Shown here piece after piece: positions 24,994-32,867 of a stretch of DNA of 45,586 bases. The position numbers were made by a program, and so were the translations under genes. How positions within the stretch are numbered: the stretch's first letter is position 1; every line of letters starts with the position of its first letter. The DNA comes from Pseudomonadota bacterium (GTDB lineage: Bacteria; Pseudomonadota; Alphaproteobacteria; Rhizobiales; Xanthobacteraceae). The stretch lies in NCBI GenBank assembly GCA_023386635.1, contig JAEWJH010000003.1:1-45586 (forward strand). Reading direction: 5' to 3'. Under the pieces are notes generated by a model, which was given only the letters and a program-made list of their open reading frames with translations, had not been told where the DNA came from and made no database searches.

Positions 24994-27546
24994 TCACAGG
25001 CTGCGCTGCACCTGCTCCACGCGGTAGCATTCGATCACGTCGCCGGCGCGCATGTCCTGATAGGCTTCGAAGGCCATGCCGCATTCCATGCCGCTCGCCA
25101 CTTCCTTGACGTCGTCCTTGAAGCGCTTGAGCTGCGAGAGCTTGCCTTCGTGGATCACGACGTTGTCGCGGATCAGACGCACATTGGCGCCGCGTTCCAC
25201 GGTGCCGTCGGTGACGCGGCAGCCGGCAATCTTGCCGATCTTGGAAATGTTGAACACCTCCAGGATCTGCGCGTTGCCGAGCATGGTCTCGCGCAGCGTC
25301 GGCGCGAGCAGGCCGGACATGGCCTTCTTCACGTCGTCGATCAGATCGTAGATGATGTTGTAGTAGCGGATCTCGATGCCGGCGCGCTCCGCCGCCTCGC
25401 GCGCTTCCTTATGCGCGCGGACGTTGAAGCCGATGATCGGCACGCCGGACGCCTGCGCCAGGGTGACGTCGGATTCGGTGATGCCGCCGACGCCGCCATG
25501 CAGCACGCGCGCGGTGACTTCCTCGGTGCCGAGCTTGTCGAGCGCGCCGATGATCGCTTCCAGCGATCCCTGCACGTCGGCCTTGACGATCATCGCGGCT
25601 TCCTTCGCGCCGCTGTCCTTGAGCTGATGCATCATCTGCTCGAGCGAGCCGCGCATGGTCATCGCGCGGTTGGCCTGCTTCTCGCGCTTCTGGCGGGCGC
25701 GGTAGTCGGTCACTTCGCGGGCGCGGGCCTCGTTCTCGACCACGGCGAGGCGGTCGCCCGCTTCCGGCATGCCGGAGAAGCCGAGCACCTCGACCGGCAT
25801 CGACGGGCCGGCGGATTTCACATTGGCGCCGGTGTCGGACACGAGCGCGCGCACGCGGCCCCATTCGGCGCCGGCGACGATCAGGTCGCCCACATGCAGC
25901 GTGCCACGCTGCACCAGCACGGTGGCAACCGGGCCGCGACCGCGGTCGAGCTTGGCTTCGATCACGGTGCCTTCGGCAGCGCGCTCCGGATTGGCCTTGA
26001 GGTCGAGCAGTTCGGCCTGCAGGCCGATCATTTCCAGGAGCTTGTCGAGGTGCAGGCGCTTGAGCGCCGACACTTCGACGTCGACCACGTCGCCGCCCAG
26101 GGATTCGACCTGGATTTCGTGCTGCAGCAGGTCGGTGCGCACGCGGGTCGGATTCGCATCCGGCTTGTCCATCTTGTTGATGGCGACGATGATCGGCACC
26201 TTCGCCGCCTTGGCGTGAGCGATGGCTTCCACCGTCTGCGGCATCACGCCGTCGTCGGCGGCAACCACCAGCACGACGATGTCGGTAACCTTGGCGCCGC
26301 GGGCACGCATCGAGGTGAACGCCGCGTGGCCGGGCGTATCGATGAAGGTGATCTTCTGGCCACCCGGCGCGGTCACCTGATAGGCGCCGATATGCTGGGT
26401 GATGCCGCCGGCTTCGCCGGAGGCGACTTCGGCGGAGCGGATCGCATCGAGCAGCGAGGTCTTGCCGTGGTCGACGTGGCCCATGACGGTGACGATCGGC
26501 GCGCGCGGCTCGAGGTGCCCGTCTTCGTCGGTCGAATCGAACAAACCCTCCTCGACGTCGGATTCGGCGACGCGCTTGACGGTGTGGCCGAGTTCTTCGG
26601 CGATCAGTTGCGCGGTGTCGGCGTCGATGACGTCGTTGATGGTCGCCATCTGGCCCTGCTTCATGAGCAGACGAATGACGTCGACGGCGCGCTCCGACAT
26701 GCGGTTGGCGAGATCGGAGATCGAAATCGCCTCCGGGATCGTCACTTCGCGAACGATCTTTTCCTTCGGCTCGTTCGAGGCGTGGCCTTTGAGACGCTGC
26801 GTGCGGCGGCGGAACGAGGCGACCGAACGCTCGCGCACTTCGCCGGCACTGAGCGCGTTGACCAGCGTCAGGCGGCCGCGCTGCTTCTCGGCGCCGGGAC
26901 GCGGCGCGGCGGGACGGGCGGGAACAGCCGGACGCGGGCTGGCGCCGCCACCGGGACGGCGACGCGGCGCTTCTTCTTCTTCGGCTTCAAGCGTGAGCTT
27001 CGGCGCGGCGGCCGGACGCTTCGGCTGCTCGTCGGCGCCGAGACGCTTCTTGGCGACCTCGCCGGCCTTGCGCTTGGATTCTTCTTCCTTCTTGAGGCGA
27101 TCTTCTTCCTCGCGCTTGCGCGCTTCGGCTTTCTCGCGCTCGTCACGTTCGGAGGCCTCGCGGATGGCGCGGCGTGCGGCTTCTTCCTCGGCGATGCGGC
27201 GCTCTTCGGCGTCGCGCAGCTTGGAATCGGCAAGCGCCGCGGCGCGCGCGTTGCGCTCTTCGTCGGTCAGCGTGCGCAGCACGACGCCAGACGGCTTCGG
27301 CGCGGACGGCTTCGCGGCGACGGGTTTTTTCGGCGCTTCGACGGGTGGCGCTTCCTGTTTCGGCGCAGGCGCGGGGGCCGCGCTGCTGCCGCCGATGTTG
27401 CGGCGCTTCACGGTCTCAACCACGACCTGCTTGCTGCGGCCATGGCTGAAGCTTTGGCGCACGACGCCGGTCTCGGTCCGCGGCTTGAGCGTCAGCTTGC
27501 CGGGTGCGCTGAGTTTCTTCTCACCGGGGTTCTTGGTCTCAGTCAT
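24994..27546 (-). CDS. infB: Translation initiation factor IF-2
   Basis: An 850-residue GTPase that places initiator tRNA on the 30S subunit. The N-terminal ~330 residues include an IF2-associated segment and a long Lys/Glu/Arg-rich helical stretch (about 95-170) with Pro/Ala linkers. The G domain begins near residue 347: 'VTVMGHVDHGKTSLLDAIRS' (G1), 'DTPGHAAF' (G3), 'NKMDKPDA' (G4). EF-Tu-like domain 2, domain 3 and the C-terminal fMet-tRNA-binding domain follow, ending 'GDVIECYRVEQVQRSL'. It is downstream of ylxR in the nusA operon. Confidence 0.98.
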   Translation of the reverse strand: MTETKNPGEKKLSAPGKLTLKPRTETGVVRQSFSHGRSKQVVVETVKRRNIGGSSAAPAPAPKQEAPPVEAPKKPVAAKPSAPKPSGVVLRTLTDEERNARAAALADSKLRDAEERRIAEEEAARRAIREASERDEREKAEARKREEEDRLKKEEESKRKAGEVAKKRLGADEQPKRPAAAPKLTLEAEEEEAPRRRPGGGASPRPAVPARPAAPRPGAEKQRGRLTLVNALSAGEVRERSVASFRRRTQRLKGHASNEPKEKIVREVTIPEAISISDLANRMSERAVDVIRLLMKQGQMATINDVIDADTAQLIAEELGHTVKRVAESDVEEGLFDSTDEDGHLEPRAPIVTVMGHVDHGKTSLLDAIRSAEVASGEAGGITQHIGAYQVTAPGGQKITFIDTPGHAAFTSMRARGAKVTDIVVLVVAADDGVMPQTVEAIAHAKAAKVPIIVAINKMDKPDANPTRVRTDLLQHEIQVESLGGDVVDVEVSALKRLHLDKLLEMIGLQAELLDLKANPERAAEGTVIEAKLDRGRGPVATVLVQRGTLHVGDLIVAGAEWGRVRALVSDTGANVKSAGPSMPVEVLGFSGMPEAGDRLAVVENEARAREVTDYRARQKREKQANRAMTMRGSLEQMMHQLKDSGAKEAAMIVKADVQGSLEAIIGALDKLGTEEVTARVLHGGVGGITESDVTLAQASGVPIIGFNVRAHKEAREAAERAGIEIRYYNIIYDLIDDVKKAMSGLLAPTLRETMLGNAQILEVFNISKIGKIAGCRVTDGTVERGANVRLIRDNVVIHEGKLSQLKRFKDDVKEVASGMECGMAFEAYQDMRAGDVIECYRVEQVQRSL

Positions 27547-27572
27547 TCCGTTACGATTCCGATCCTCAAAAC

Positions 27573-28241
27573 TCAGGCGTCCGCGCGTGGCGCCCCATGA
27601 TGATTTTGTTCGTCAGGCGCGCAAAACCGCGCAAGGCGCGAAGCGCGTGCTACGAAGGTGGTTGTCGCGGGGCCGGCGAGCAGGGCTGCATGTACCACAT
27701 TTGCGCGCCCGAGTGCCAAATCCAATTGTTCGACCGAAAATGCCTCGATGACCGGCAAATCGGCGGCGCCCCTCCGTAAATAGGCGTTTATCTTGCGCTT
27801 TCCATCCTCCGCGCCGTCTTTGGCGTGCAGAATGGCCACCGCCTGGCCGCGGGACAGGGCATTTTCGACCTTGGCGGCGCCGTGCAGCGCCAGACGGGCC
27901 TTGCCGGCCATTGCCAGCGCGTCGAGGGCGGACTGCTCCAGGAGCCGTTCGGTCAGGGCCGGGAGATCGCCCGCCGGGCGGACCTCGGCCTTGAAGCCGC
28001 GGGCAAACACGTTGCGTTTGACCCCCTCGGCCACCGCCTGCCGGGTCGCGGTGATCCACAGTCCGCGGCCGGGGAGCTTGCGCTTCACGTCGGGGATCAC
28101 CGCGCCGTCCGGGGCGCGGACGAAGCGGATCATCGCGTCGACCGGCTGCGTCACCCGGGTCACCGCGCACAGGCGCTCGACCGCGGCGCCGGATTTCGGC
28201 CCGCGGTCCAGTTCCTCGTTGGTGGGGGTGATGGCGAGCAC
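27573..28241 (-). CDS. YlxR-family RNA-binding protein with L7Ae-like second domain
   Basis: A 222-residue protein. The N-terminal DUF448/YlxR domain shows 'ERLCAVTR', 'MIRFVRAPDGAVIPDVKRKLPGRGLWI' (the GRG-hWI signature). From about residue 90 a ribosomal L7Ae/L30e-like domain follows ('LDALAMAGKARLALHGAAKV', 'GQAVAILHAKDGAEDGKRKI'). The fusion is usual in alphaproteobacteria. The apparent start is GTG 28241. The gene lies between nusA and infB, and the protein is thought to bind RNA; YlxR homologues act as regulators or RNase P modulators in Gram-positives. Confidence 0.9.
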   Translation of the reverse strand: MLAITPTNEELDRGPKSGAAVERLCAVTRVTQPVDAMIRFVRAPDGAVIPDVKRKLPGRGLWITATRQAVAEGVKRNVFARGFKAEVRPAGDLPALTERLLEQSALDALAMAGKARLALHGAAKVENALSRGQAVAILHAKDGAEDGKRKINAYLRRGAADLPVIEAFSVEQLDLALGRANVVHAALLAGPATTTFVARASRLARFCAPDEQNHHGAPRADA

Positions 28242-28272
28242 GAGTGTTGCGGTCTCCCGATCAGGTCGGCCC

Positions 28273-29880
28273 TCAGGCCGGCTCTCCGGCTTCCTCGGCG
28301 GGCGCTTCCTCTTCCGCCGGCTTGGCGAGATCGGCCTCGCTGATCCAGCCGGCCTTGACGCGGGCCTGCATGATCAGCGCTTCCGCCTCGTCGCGCGACA
28401 CGCCGAGACCCTCGAGATAGCCCTTGTGATGGGTCACCTCGCCGTCCTTGCGCTCGCTCCAGCCGGCGAGATCGTCGGTGGCGCAGCCGGCCAGATCCTC
28501 GACCGTCTTCACATCGTTCTCGCCGAGCGCGACCAGGACGCGGCCGGTGATGCCGGCCACGTCGGTGAGTTCGTCGGCGACGCCCAGTTCCTTGCGGCGG
28601 GCATCGAGTTCGGCATCCTGCTGCTCGAGATATTCGCGCGCGCGCTGCTGCAGCTCCTGCGCGGTTTCCTCGTCGAAGCCTTCGATGCTGGCGATTTCCT
28701 TCTCCTCCACCATCGCCAACTCCTCGATCGAGGAGAAGCCTTCGGAGGCGAGCAACTGACCGACCACTTCGTCGAGATTGAGCGCGTCGACGAACACCTT
28801 GGTGCGGGTCTCGAAGTCGGCCTGACGGCGCTCCGATTCTTCCTGCTCGGTGAGGATGTCGATATCCCAGCCGGTGAGCTGCGAGGCGAGACGCACGTTC
28901 TGGCCGCGGCGACCGATGGCGAGCGAAAGCTGCGCATCCGGCACCACGACTTCGATGCGGTTCTTGTCCTCGTCGAGCACGACCTTGGCGACTTCCGCCG
29001 GGGCCAGCGCGTTGACGACGAAGGTCGGCGTATCGGCCGACCACGGAATGATGTCGATCTTCTCGCCCTGCAACTCGTTGACCACGGCCTGCACGCGCGA
29101 ACCGCGCATGCCGACGCAGGCGCCGACCGGATCGACCGAGGAATCGCGCGAGATCACGGCGATCTTGGCGCGCGAGCCCGGATCGCGGGCAACCGCCTTC
29201 ACCTCGACGATGCCGTCGTAGATTTCAGGAACCTCCTGGGCAAAGAGTTTGGCGGTGAACTGCGGATGCGTGCGCGACAGGAAAATCTGCGGGCCGCGCG
29301 GCTCGCGGCGCACGTCGTAGATATAGGCGCGCACGCGATCGCCGTTGCGCAGCGTCTCGCGCGGCAGCATCTCGTCGCGGCGGATGATCGCTTCGCCGCG
29401 GCCGAGATCGACCACCACGTTGCCATATTCGACGCGCTTGACGACGCCGTTGACGATCTCGCCGATGCGATCCTTGTATTCGGCATATTGCCGGTCGCGC
29501 TCGGCCTCGCGCACCTTCTGCACGATCACCTGCTTCGCCGACTGCGCGGCGATGCGGCCGTATTCGAGCGGCGGCAGCGGATCGGCGATCACGTCGCCGA
29601 CCTCCGCGGCCGGATGCCGGCGGCGCGCGTCTTCGACGGTGATCTGGTTCGACGGGTTCTCGACGGCCTCGACCACCAGCATGTGGCGGGTGAGGCGAAG
29701 ATCGCCGGTCTTCGGTTCGATCTCGGCATGCACGTCGGTCTCGGCGCCGTAGCGCGAGCGCGCGGCCTTGGCGATGGCATCTTCCATCGCACCGATGACG
29801 ATCGTGCGATCGATCGCTTTCTCGCGCGCGACCGCGTCGGCGATCTGCAACAGTTCGAGCCGGTTGGCGCTGACAGCCAT
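28273..29880 (-). CDS. nusA: Transcription termination/antitermination factor NusA
   Basis: A 535-residue RNA polymerase-associated factor. N-terminal domain (1-~130), S1 domain ('GEIVNGVVKRVEYGNVVVDL', about 133-200), KH1/KH2 ('PVGACVGMRGSRVQAVVNEL' and 'AIGRRGQNVRLASQLTGWDI'), then helix-hairpin-helix acidic repeats to the C-terminus ('LEGLGVSRDEAEALIMQARV'). The acidic end rich in Glu/Ala is typical of alphaproteobacteria. It is 3 bases after rimP and controls pausing and rRNA antitermination; in many bacteria it also regulates its own operon. Confidence 0.98.
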   Translation of the reverse strand: MAVSANRLELLQIADAVAREKAIDRTIVIGAMEDAIAKAARSRYGAETDVHAEIEPKTGDLRLTRHMLVVEAVENPSNQITVEDARRRHPAAEVGDVIADPLPPLEYGRIAAQSAKQVIVQKVREAERDRQYAEYKDRIGEIVNGVVKRVEYGNVVVDLGRGEAIIRRDEMLPRETLRNGDRVRAYIYDVRREPRGPQIFLSRTHPQFTAKLFAQEVPEIYDGIVEVKAVARDPGSRAKIAVISRDSSVDPVGACVGMRGSRVQAVVNELQGEKIDIIPWSADTPTFVVNALAPAEVAKVVLDEDKNRIEVVVPDAQLSLAIGRRGQNVRLASQLTGWDIDILTEQEESERRQADFETRTKVFVDALNLDEVVGQLLASEGFSSIEELAMVEEKEIASIEGFDEETAQELQQRAREYLEQQDAELDARRKELGVADELTDVAGITGRVLVALGENDVKTVEDLAGCATDDLAGWSERKDGEVTHHKGYLEGLGVSRDEAEALIMQARVKAGWISEADLAKPAEEEAPAEEAGEPA

Positions 29881-29883
29881 CGT

Positions 29884-30660
29884 TCAGTCTCCTCGATGTC
29901 CCGCCGGATGCTTGTGCTTGCGCTGGCGGGAAGGTTTGGATGGATTGCGCGGCGTGTCGCCGCTGTCGGATTCGTTTTCGCTGGTTTCGGTCGCGCGGTC
30001 GTCAGCCTTGGCGCGGCGCAGTGCTTCGGTGATCAGCGCATCGGTCAGAACGAGCTTGGCCTCGCTGATATCGGCGATGGTCACCAGCAGTTCGACGATC
30101 TCGTCGCTGCCGTCGCCTTTCTCTACCGCGGGCTCTTTGACCTTGGCGTGCTTCGACTGTTTGGCGCCGGGTTTACCGTGCTTCGGCTTGCGGTCGGTGT
30201 CGAGTTCGATGCGCGCGGCATCGCCCTCGGTGCCGAGCAGCGTGCCCTTGAAACGGCGCCGGCCTTCGACGGGCACCGCGGTCTCGATCTTCACGCTGTG
30301 GCCGGCATAGCGGTCGAAATCGGATTTACGCACCAGCGGGCGATCGATGCCCGGTGAGGAAATCTCCAGCCGGTAGGCGGTCTCCACCGGATCGGAGGCA
30401 TCGAGCACCGGCGAGAGGTCGCGCGATACCGCCTCGCAATCCTCGACCGACATGGTGCCGTCCGGCCGCTCGGCCATGATCTGCACGGTGCAGCCGGCCT
30501 CGCCGGTGACGCGCACCCGCACCAGCCGTAATCCGAGCCCGGCAAGCACCGGCTCGGCGAGGGCGGCGATGCGCGCCGGCAGGCCCGGCTCGGCAATAAG
30601 CCGGGGCTCCGCAAAGGCGGCTTCGTCGGTCAGGGGCTGCGTCGTCTCGGTGTCGACCAT
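29884..30660 (-). CDS. rimP: Ribosome maturation factor RimP
   Basis: A 258-residue factor for 30S assembly. The N-terminal domain has 'GLRLVRVRVTGEAG' and 'MSVEDCEAVSRDLSPVLDAS', followed by 'YRLEISSPGIDRPL', the family signature, and 'GRRRFKGTLLGTEGD' in the SH3-like domain. It is longer than usual (150-200): a Lys-rich linker ('KPKHGKPGAKQSKHAK') interrupts the C-terminal domain, and the tail after about residue 222 is a basic Ser/Pro/His-rich extension. It is first in the rimP-nusA-ylxR-infB-rbfA-truB-rpsO operon. The site GGACCG before the ATG is weak. Confidence 0.95.
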   Translation of the reverse strand: MVDTETTQPLTDEAAFAEPRLIAEPGLPARIAALAEPVLAGLGLRLVRVRVTGEAGCTVQIMAERPDGTMSVEDCEAVSRDLSPVLDASDPVETAYRLEISSPGIDRPLVRKSDFDRYAGHSVKIETAVPVEGRRRFKGTLLGTEGDAARIELDTDRKPKHGKPGAKQSKHAKVKEPAVEKGDGSDEIVELLVTIADISEAKLVLTDALITEALRRAKADDRATETSENESDSGDTPRNPSKPSRQRKHKHPAGHRGD

Positions 30661-30680
30661 CGGTCCGTGAAATCGGTAAC

Positions 30681-30708
30681 AAAAAAGGCGGGCCCCGCAG
30701 GACCCACC
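30681..30708 (-). terminator. Terminator-like hairpin in the rimP leader (candidate attenuator)
   Basis: On the minus strand GGTGGG pairs with CCCGCC (one G-U-type pair) and TTTTTT follows directly. It lies between the promoter at 30750-30777 and the rimP start at 30660; no gene ends here on this strand, so it is best explained as a leader attenuator. Confidence 0.65.
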
Positions 30709-30749
30709 CTCAAACCCGATCGGTTGTGAGAATGTCTATTACGGTGGGG

Positions 30750-30777
30750 AATATAGCGGTTTTCCGGCGTGACGCAA
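30750..30777 (-). promoter_or_regulatory. Housekeeping-type promoter for the rimP-nusA-infB operon
   Basis: Minus strand: TTGCGT, 16-base spacer, TATATT. This predicts a start near 30743 and a leader of roughly 80 bases that contains the hairpin at 30681-30708. Confidence 0.55.
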
Positions 30778-30946
30778 GGTTGGTCTGCCGGTCCGGCCGG
30801 CAGCGCCGGGAACCGGATAACCCTTCGTTCAGACCTTGATGCCTAAATTTGCGTAAAGCGGGGCGCGGGCGCCGGGGGACCGGGCACGACCAACGGCCTG
30901 CTTTTGACTTGCGTCGGTCGGTTGTTGGGTTGTGTCTACGAGTTCC

Positions 30947-32032
30947 ATGACGGTTTCCGCATCGCTGATCCCCGAACTGGAGGATGTGGTCCAGAACGGC
31001 ACGCCGGCACGGCGTGCGGCGATGCTGCGTCAGGTTACGACCCTGTTCCTCGACGGCGCGCCGCAATTCGCGGACCAGCACGTCACCCTGTTCGACGATG
31101 TGATGCTGTGTCTGGTGACGCAGATCGAAGCGCAGGTGCTCGCGGAATTGTCGCGGTCGCTGGCGCCGGTGGCGAATGCGCCGGCCGGCGTGGTGCGCCG
31201 CCTTGCCCATGACGACAACATCGCGGTGGCAGGGCCGGTGCTGAAGCTGTCGCCGCAGCTTGACGAGCCCGATCTCAAATTCATCGCCGAAACCAAAAGC
31301 CAGGCGCATCTGCTGGCGCTGTCGGGCCGCGACAGTCTGAGCGAGAAGGTCAGCGACATCCTGGTGGAGCGCGGCGACCGCAACGTCGCATACAGCGTCG
31401 CCGCCAATCCCGGCGCACAACTGTCCAACACGGCGTTCGCGCAACTCGTCGCCCGCTCGCAGGACGACAATGCGCTGGCGGAAAAGGTCGGCAGCCGCAA
31501 CGACATTCCGCCGCGTCTGTTCCGCGACCTGCTGATCAAGGCGACCGACGTGGTGCAGCGCCGCCTGCTGGCGAGCGCGCGGCCCGAAACCCAGGACGAA
31601 ATCCGCGCGATCCTCGAGCGTGTGTCGGGCGAGGTCGGCGCCAAGATCGGCGCCGCGCCGCGCGATTATTCCGCGGCGCTGGAGCGGGTGCGTGCGCTGC
31701 ATGCAGACGGCCGGCTCGGCGAAAACGAACTCGCCGGTTACGCGCAGGCGCAGAGCTATGAAGAGACGATCGCTGCGCTGTCGGTGCTGTGCGCGGTGCC
31801 GGTCGATGTGATCGATCGGCTGCTGGCCGGCGACCGGCCCGACCCGATCCTGATCCTCGGACGCGCCGCAGGGTTCTCATGGGAGACGGTGCGCGCGATC
31901 ATCGGCGTGCGGCCGGGCGGCAAGGGCACCTCGACGCAGGGCATCGAGGCCGCGCGCGACAATTTCGACAAGCTCACCGCGGCAACCGCGCAGCGCGTGG
32001 TGCGGTTCTGGCAGTTGCGGCCGGGAGCTTAA
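30947..32032 (+). CDS. DUF2336 domain protein of unknown function
   Basis: A 361-residue, cytoplasmic, mostly alpha-helical protein of the alphaproteobacterial DUF2336 family, with HEAT-like helical repeats: 'PARRAAMLRQVTTLFLDGAPQF', 'AGVVRRLAHDDNIAVAGPVL' and 'LARS..LALSGRDSLSEKVSDILVERGD'-like segments. The C-terminal half ('DPILILGRAAGFSWETVRAII') is also family-typical. No catalytic motif is seen. The start could be GTG 30932 or ATG 30947; neither has a strong ribosome-binding site. It is divergent from rimP and convergent with trmB, the only plus-strand gene in the right-hand block. Confidence 0.85.
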   Translation: MTVSASLIPELEDVVQNGTPARRAAMLRQVTTLFLDGAPQFADQHVTLFDDVMLCLVTQIEAQVLAELSRSLAPVANAPAGVVRRLAHDDNIAVAGPVLKLSPQLDEPDLKFIAETKSQAHLLALSGRDSLSEKVSDILVERGDRNVAYSVAANPGAQLSNTAFAQLVARSQDDNALAEKVGSRNDIPPRLFRDLLIKATDVVQRRLLASARPETQDEIRAILERVSGEVGAKIGAAPRDYSAALERVRALHADGRLGENELAGYAQAQSYEETIAALSVLCAVPVDVIDRLLAGDRPDPILILGRAAGFSWETVRAIIGVRPGGKGTSTQGIEAARDNFDKLTAATAQRVVRFWQLRPGA

Positions 32033-32046
32033 GACGCTGTTGACCG

Positions 32047-32739
32047 CTATTCGCGGCGGAAAATGAAATAAGCCGGCGTGCGGCCCTCGCGGATCGCTTT
32101 CGCTTCATAGCGCGTGCGCACGAAGCCCGGCCATGGCTCGCGCCAGTCGGCGGCAGTGCGTGCGGTCCAGGCGAAGCCGGGCGAGCGCAGCACGCGCGCC
32201 AATGTCCATCCGGCGTAATGCGGAATGTCGGTGGCGAAGCGGAATTCTCCGCCCGCGCGCAGAAGCCGCGCCAGCGCCTTCAGCGATTCCGTCTGCACGA
32301 AGCGGCGCTTCCAGTGTCGCCGCTTATGCCATGGATCGGGATAGAGCAGATCGATGCGCGTGAGCGATGCCGGCGGCAGCCACGGCAGCAGGCCGGCGGC
32401 ATCGGCGAAATGCAGGCGCACATTGCGCAGGCCGGCGGCGTCGATCGCGACCAGCGCTTTGGCCATGCCGTTGACGAACGGCTCGACGCCGATGAATCCG
32501 GTGTCGGGATGCTGCGTCGCCTGGGCGATCAGATGCTCGCCGCCGCCGAAGCCGATTTCCATCCGCACGTCGTTCACAGGCGTTGCAAACAGCATGCGCA
32601 GATCGGCGGGCGCCGGCTGCGACAGATCAAGCGCGAGTTTCGGCAGCAGCGTGTCGAGCAGAGTGGCCTGTCCGTCGCGCAAGGGATGCCCCTTGCGACG
32701 GCCAAAAAACGCGCGCGGTTCTTTGGGGTCGGTCGTCAT
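32047..32739 (-). CDS. trmB: tRNA (guanine-N7-)-methyltransferase
   Basis: A 230-residue SAM-dependent enzyme that methylates G46 of tRNA variable loops. 'MEIGFGGGEHL' is the SAM-binding loop, 'FIGVEPFVNGMAKAL' the acidic SAM-ribose motif, and 'IDLLYPDPWHKRRHWKRRFV' the family-specific catalytic/tRNA-binding block. The frame opens upstream, but ATG 32739 starts the conserved protein. It follows metK, the supplier of SAM, but a terminator (32757-32788) lies between them, so expression is at most partly shared. Confidence 0.96.
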   Translation of the reverse strand: MTTDPKEPRAFFGRRKGHPLRDGQATLLDTLLPKLALDLSQPAPADLRMLFATPVNDVRMEIGFGGGEHLIAQATQHPDTGFIGVEPFVNGMAKALVAIDAAGLRNVRLHFADAAGLLPWLPPASLTRIDLLYPDPWHKRRHWKRRFVQTESLKALARLLRAGGEFRFATDIPHYAGWTLARVLRSPGFAWTARTAADWREPWPGFVRTRYEAKAIREGRTPAYFIFRRE

Positions 32740-32756
32740 GAGTTGGATGTTAGCTG

Positions 32757-32788
32757 AAAAAGAAAATGGCCGGACGAGCCGGCCATTT
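32757..32788 (-). terminator. Intrinsic terminator of metK
   Basis: AATGGCCGG and CCGGCCATT pair perfectly around a 5-base loop; on the minus strand the stem is followed by TTCTTTTTC. It lies about 80 bases after the metK stop and just before trmB. Confidence 0.8.
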
Positions 32789-32818
32789 CCGGAGTTCAGA
32801 CCGCTGCGCTTATTTTTT

Positions 32819-32867
32819 GAGCATGATCTTTCCCGAAAACCGGATTCCACTTTTCGGGATCATGCTC
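32819..32867. repeat. Rhizobial GAGCATGATC palindrome at the metK 3' end
   Basis: GAGCATGATC and GATCATGCTC ends enclose CCCGAAAA...TTTTCGGG arms. This 50-base palindrome type is widespread in Hyphomicrobiales intergenic regions. Its right end touches the first base of the metK stop codon. Confidence 0.85.

Noticed and set aside
24988..30357. Very long plus-strand open frames (870 and 854 residues) opposite infB and nusA/rimP
   Set aside because: They are antisense to strongly conserved genes, have biased compositions rich in Arg, Asp, Val and His, and lack any domain; such frames arise from GC-rich third positions.
30809..30829. GGAAC...CGTT upstream of the DUF2336 gene
   Set aside because: The spacer is only 12 bases, too short for the EcfG consensus of 16-17.
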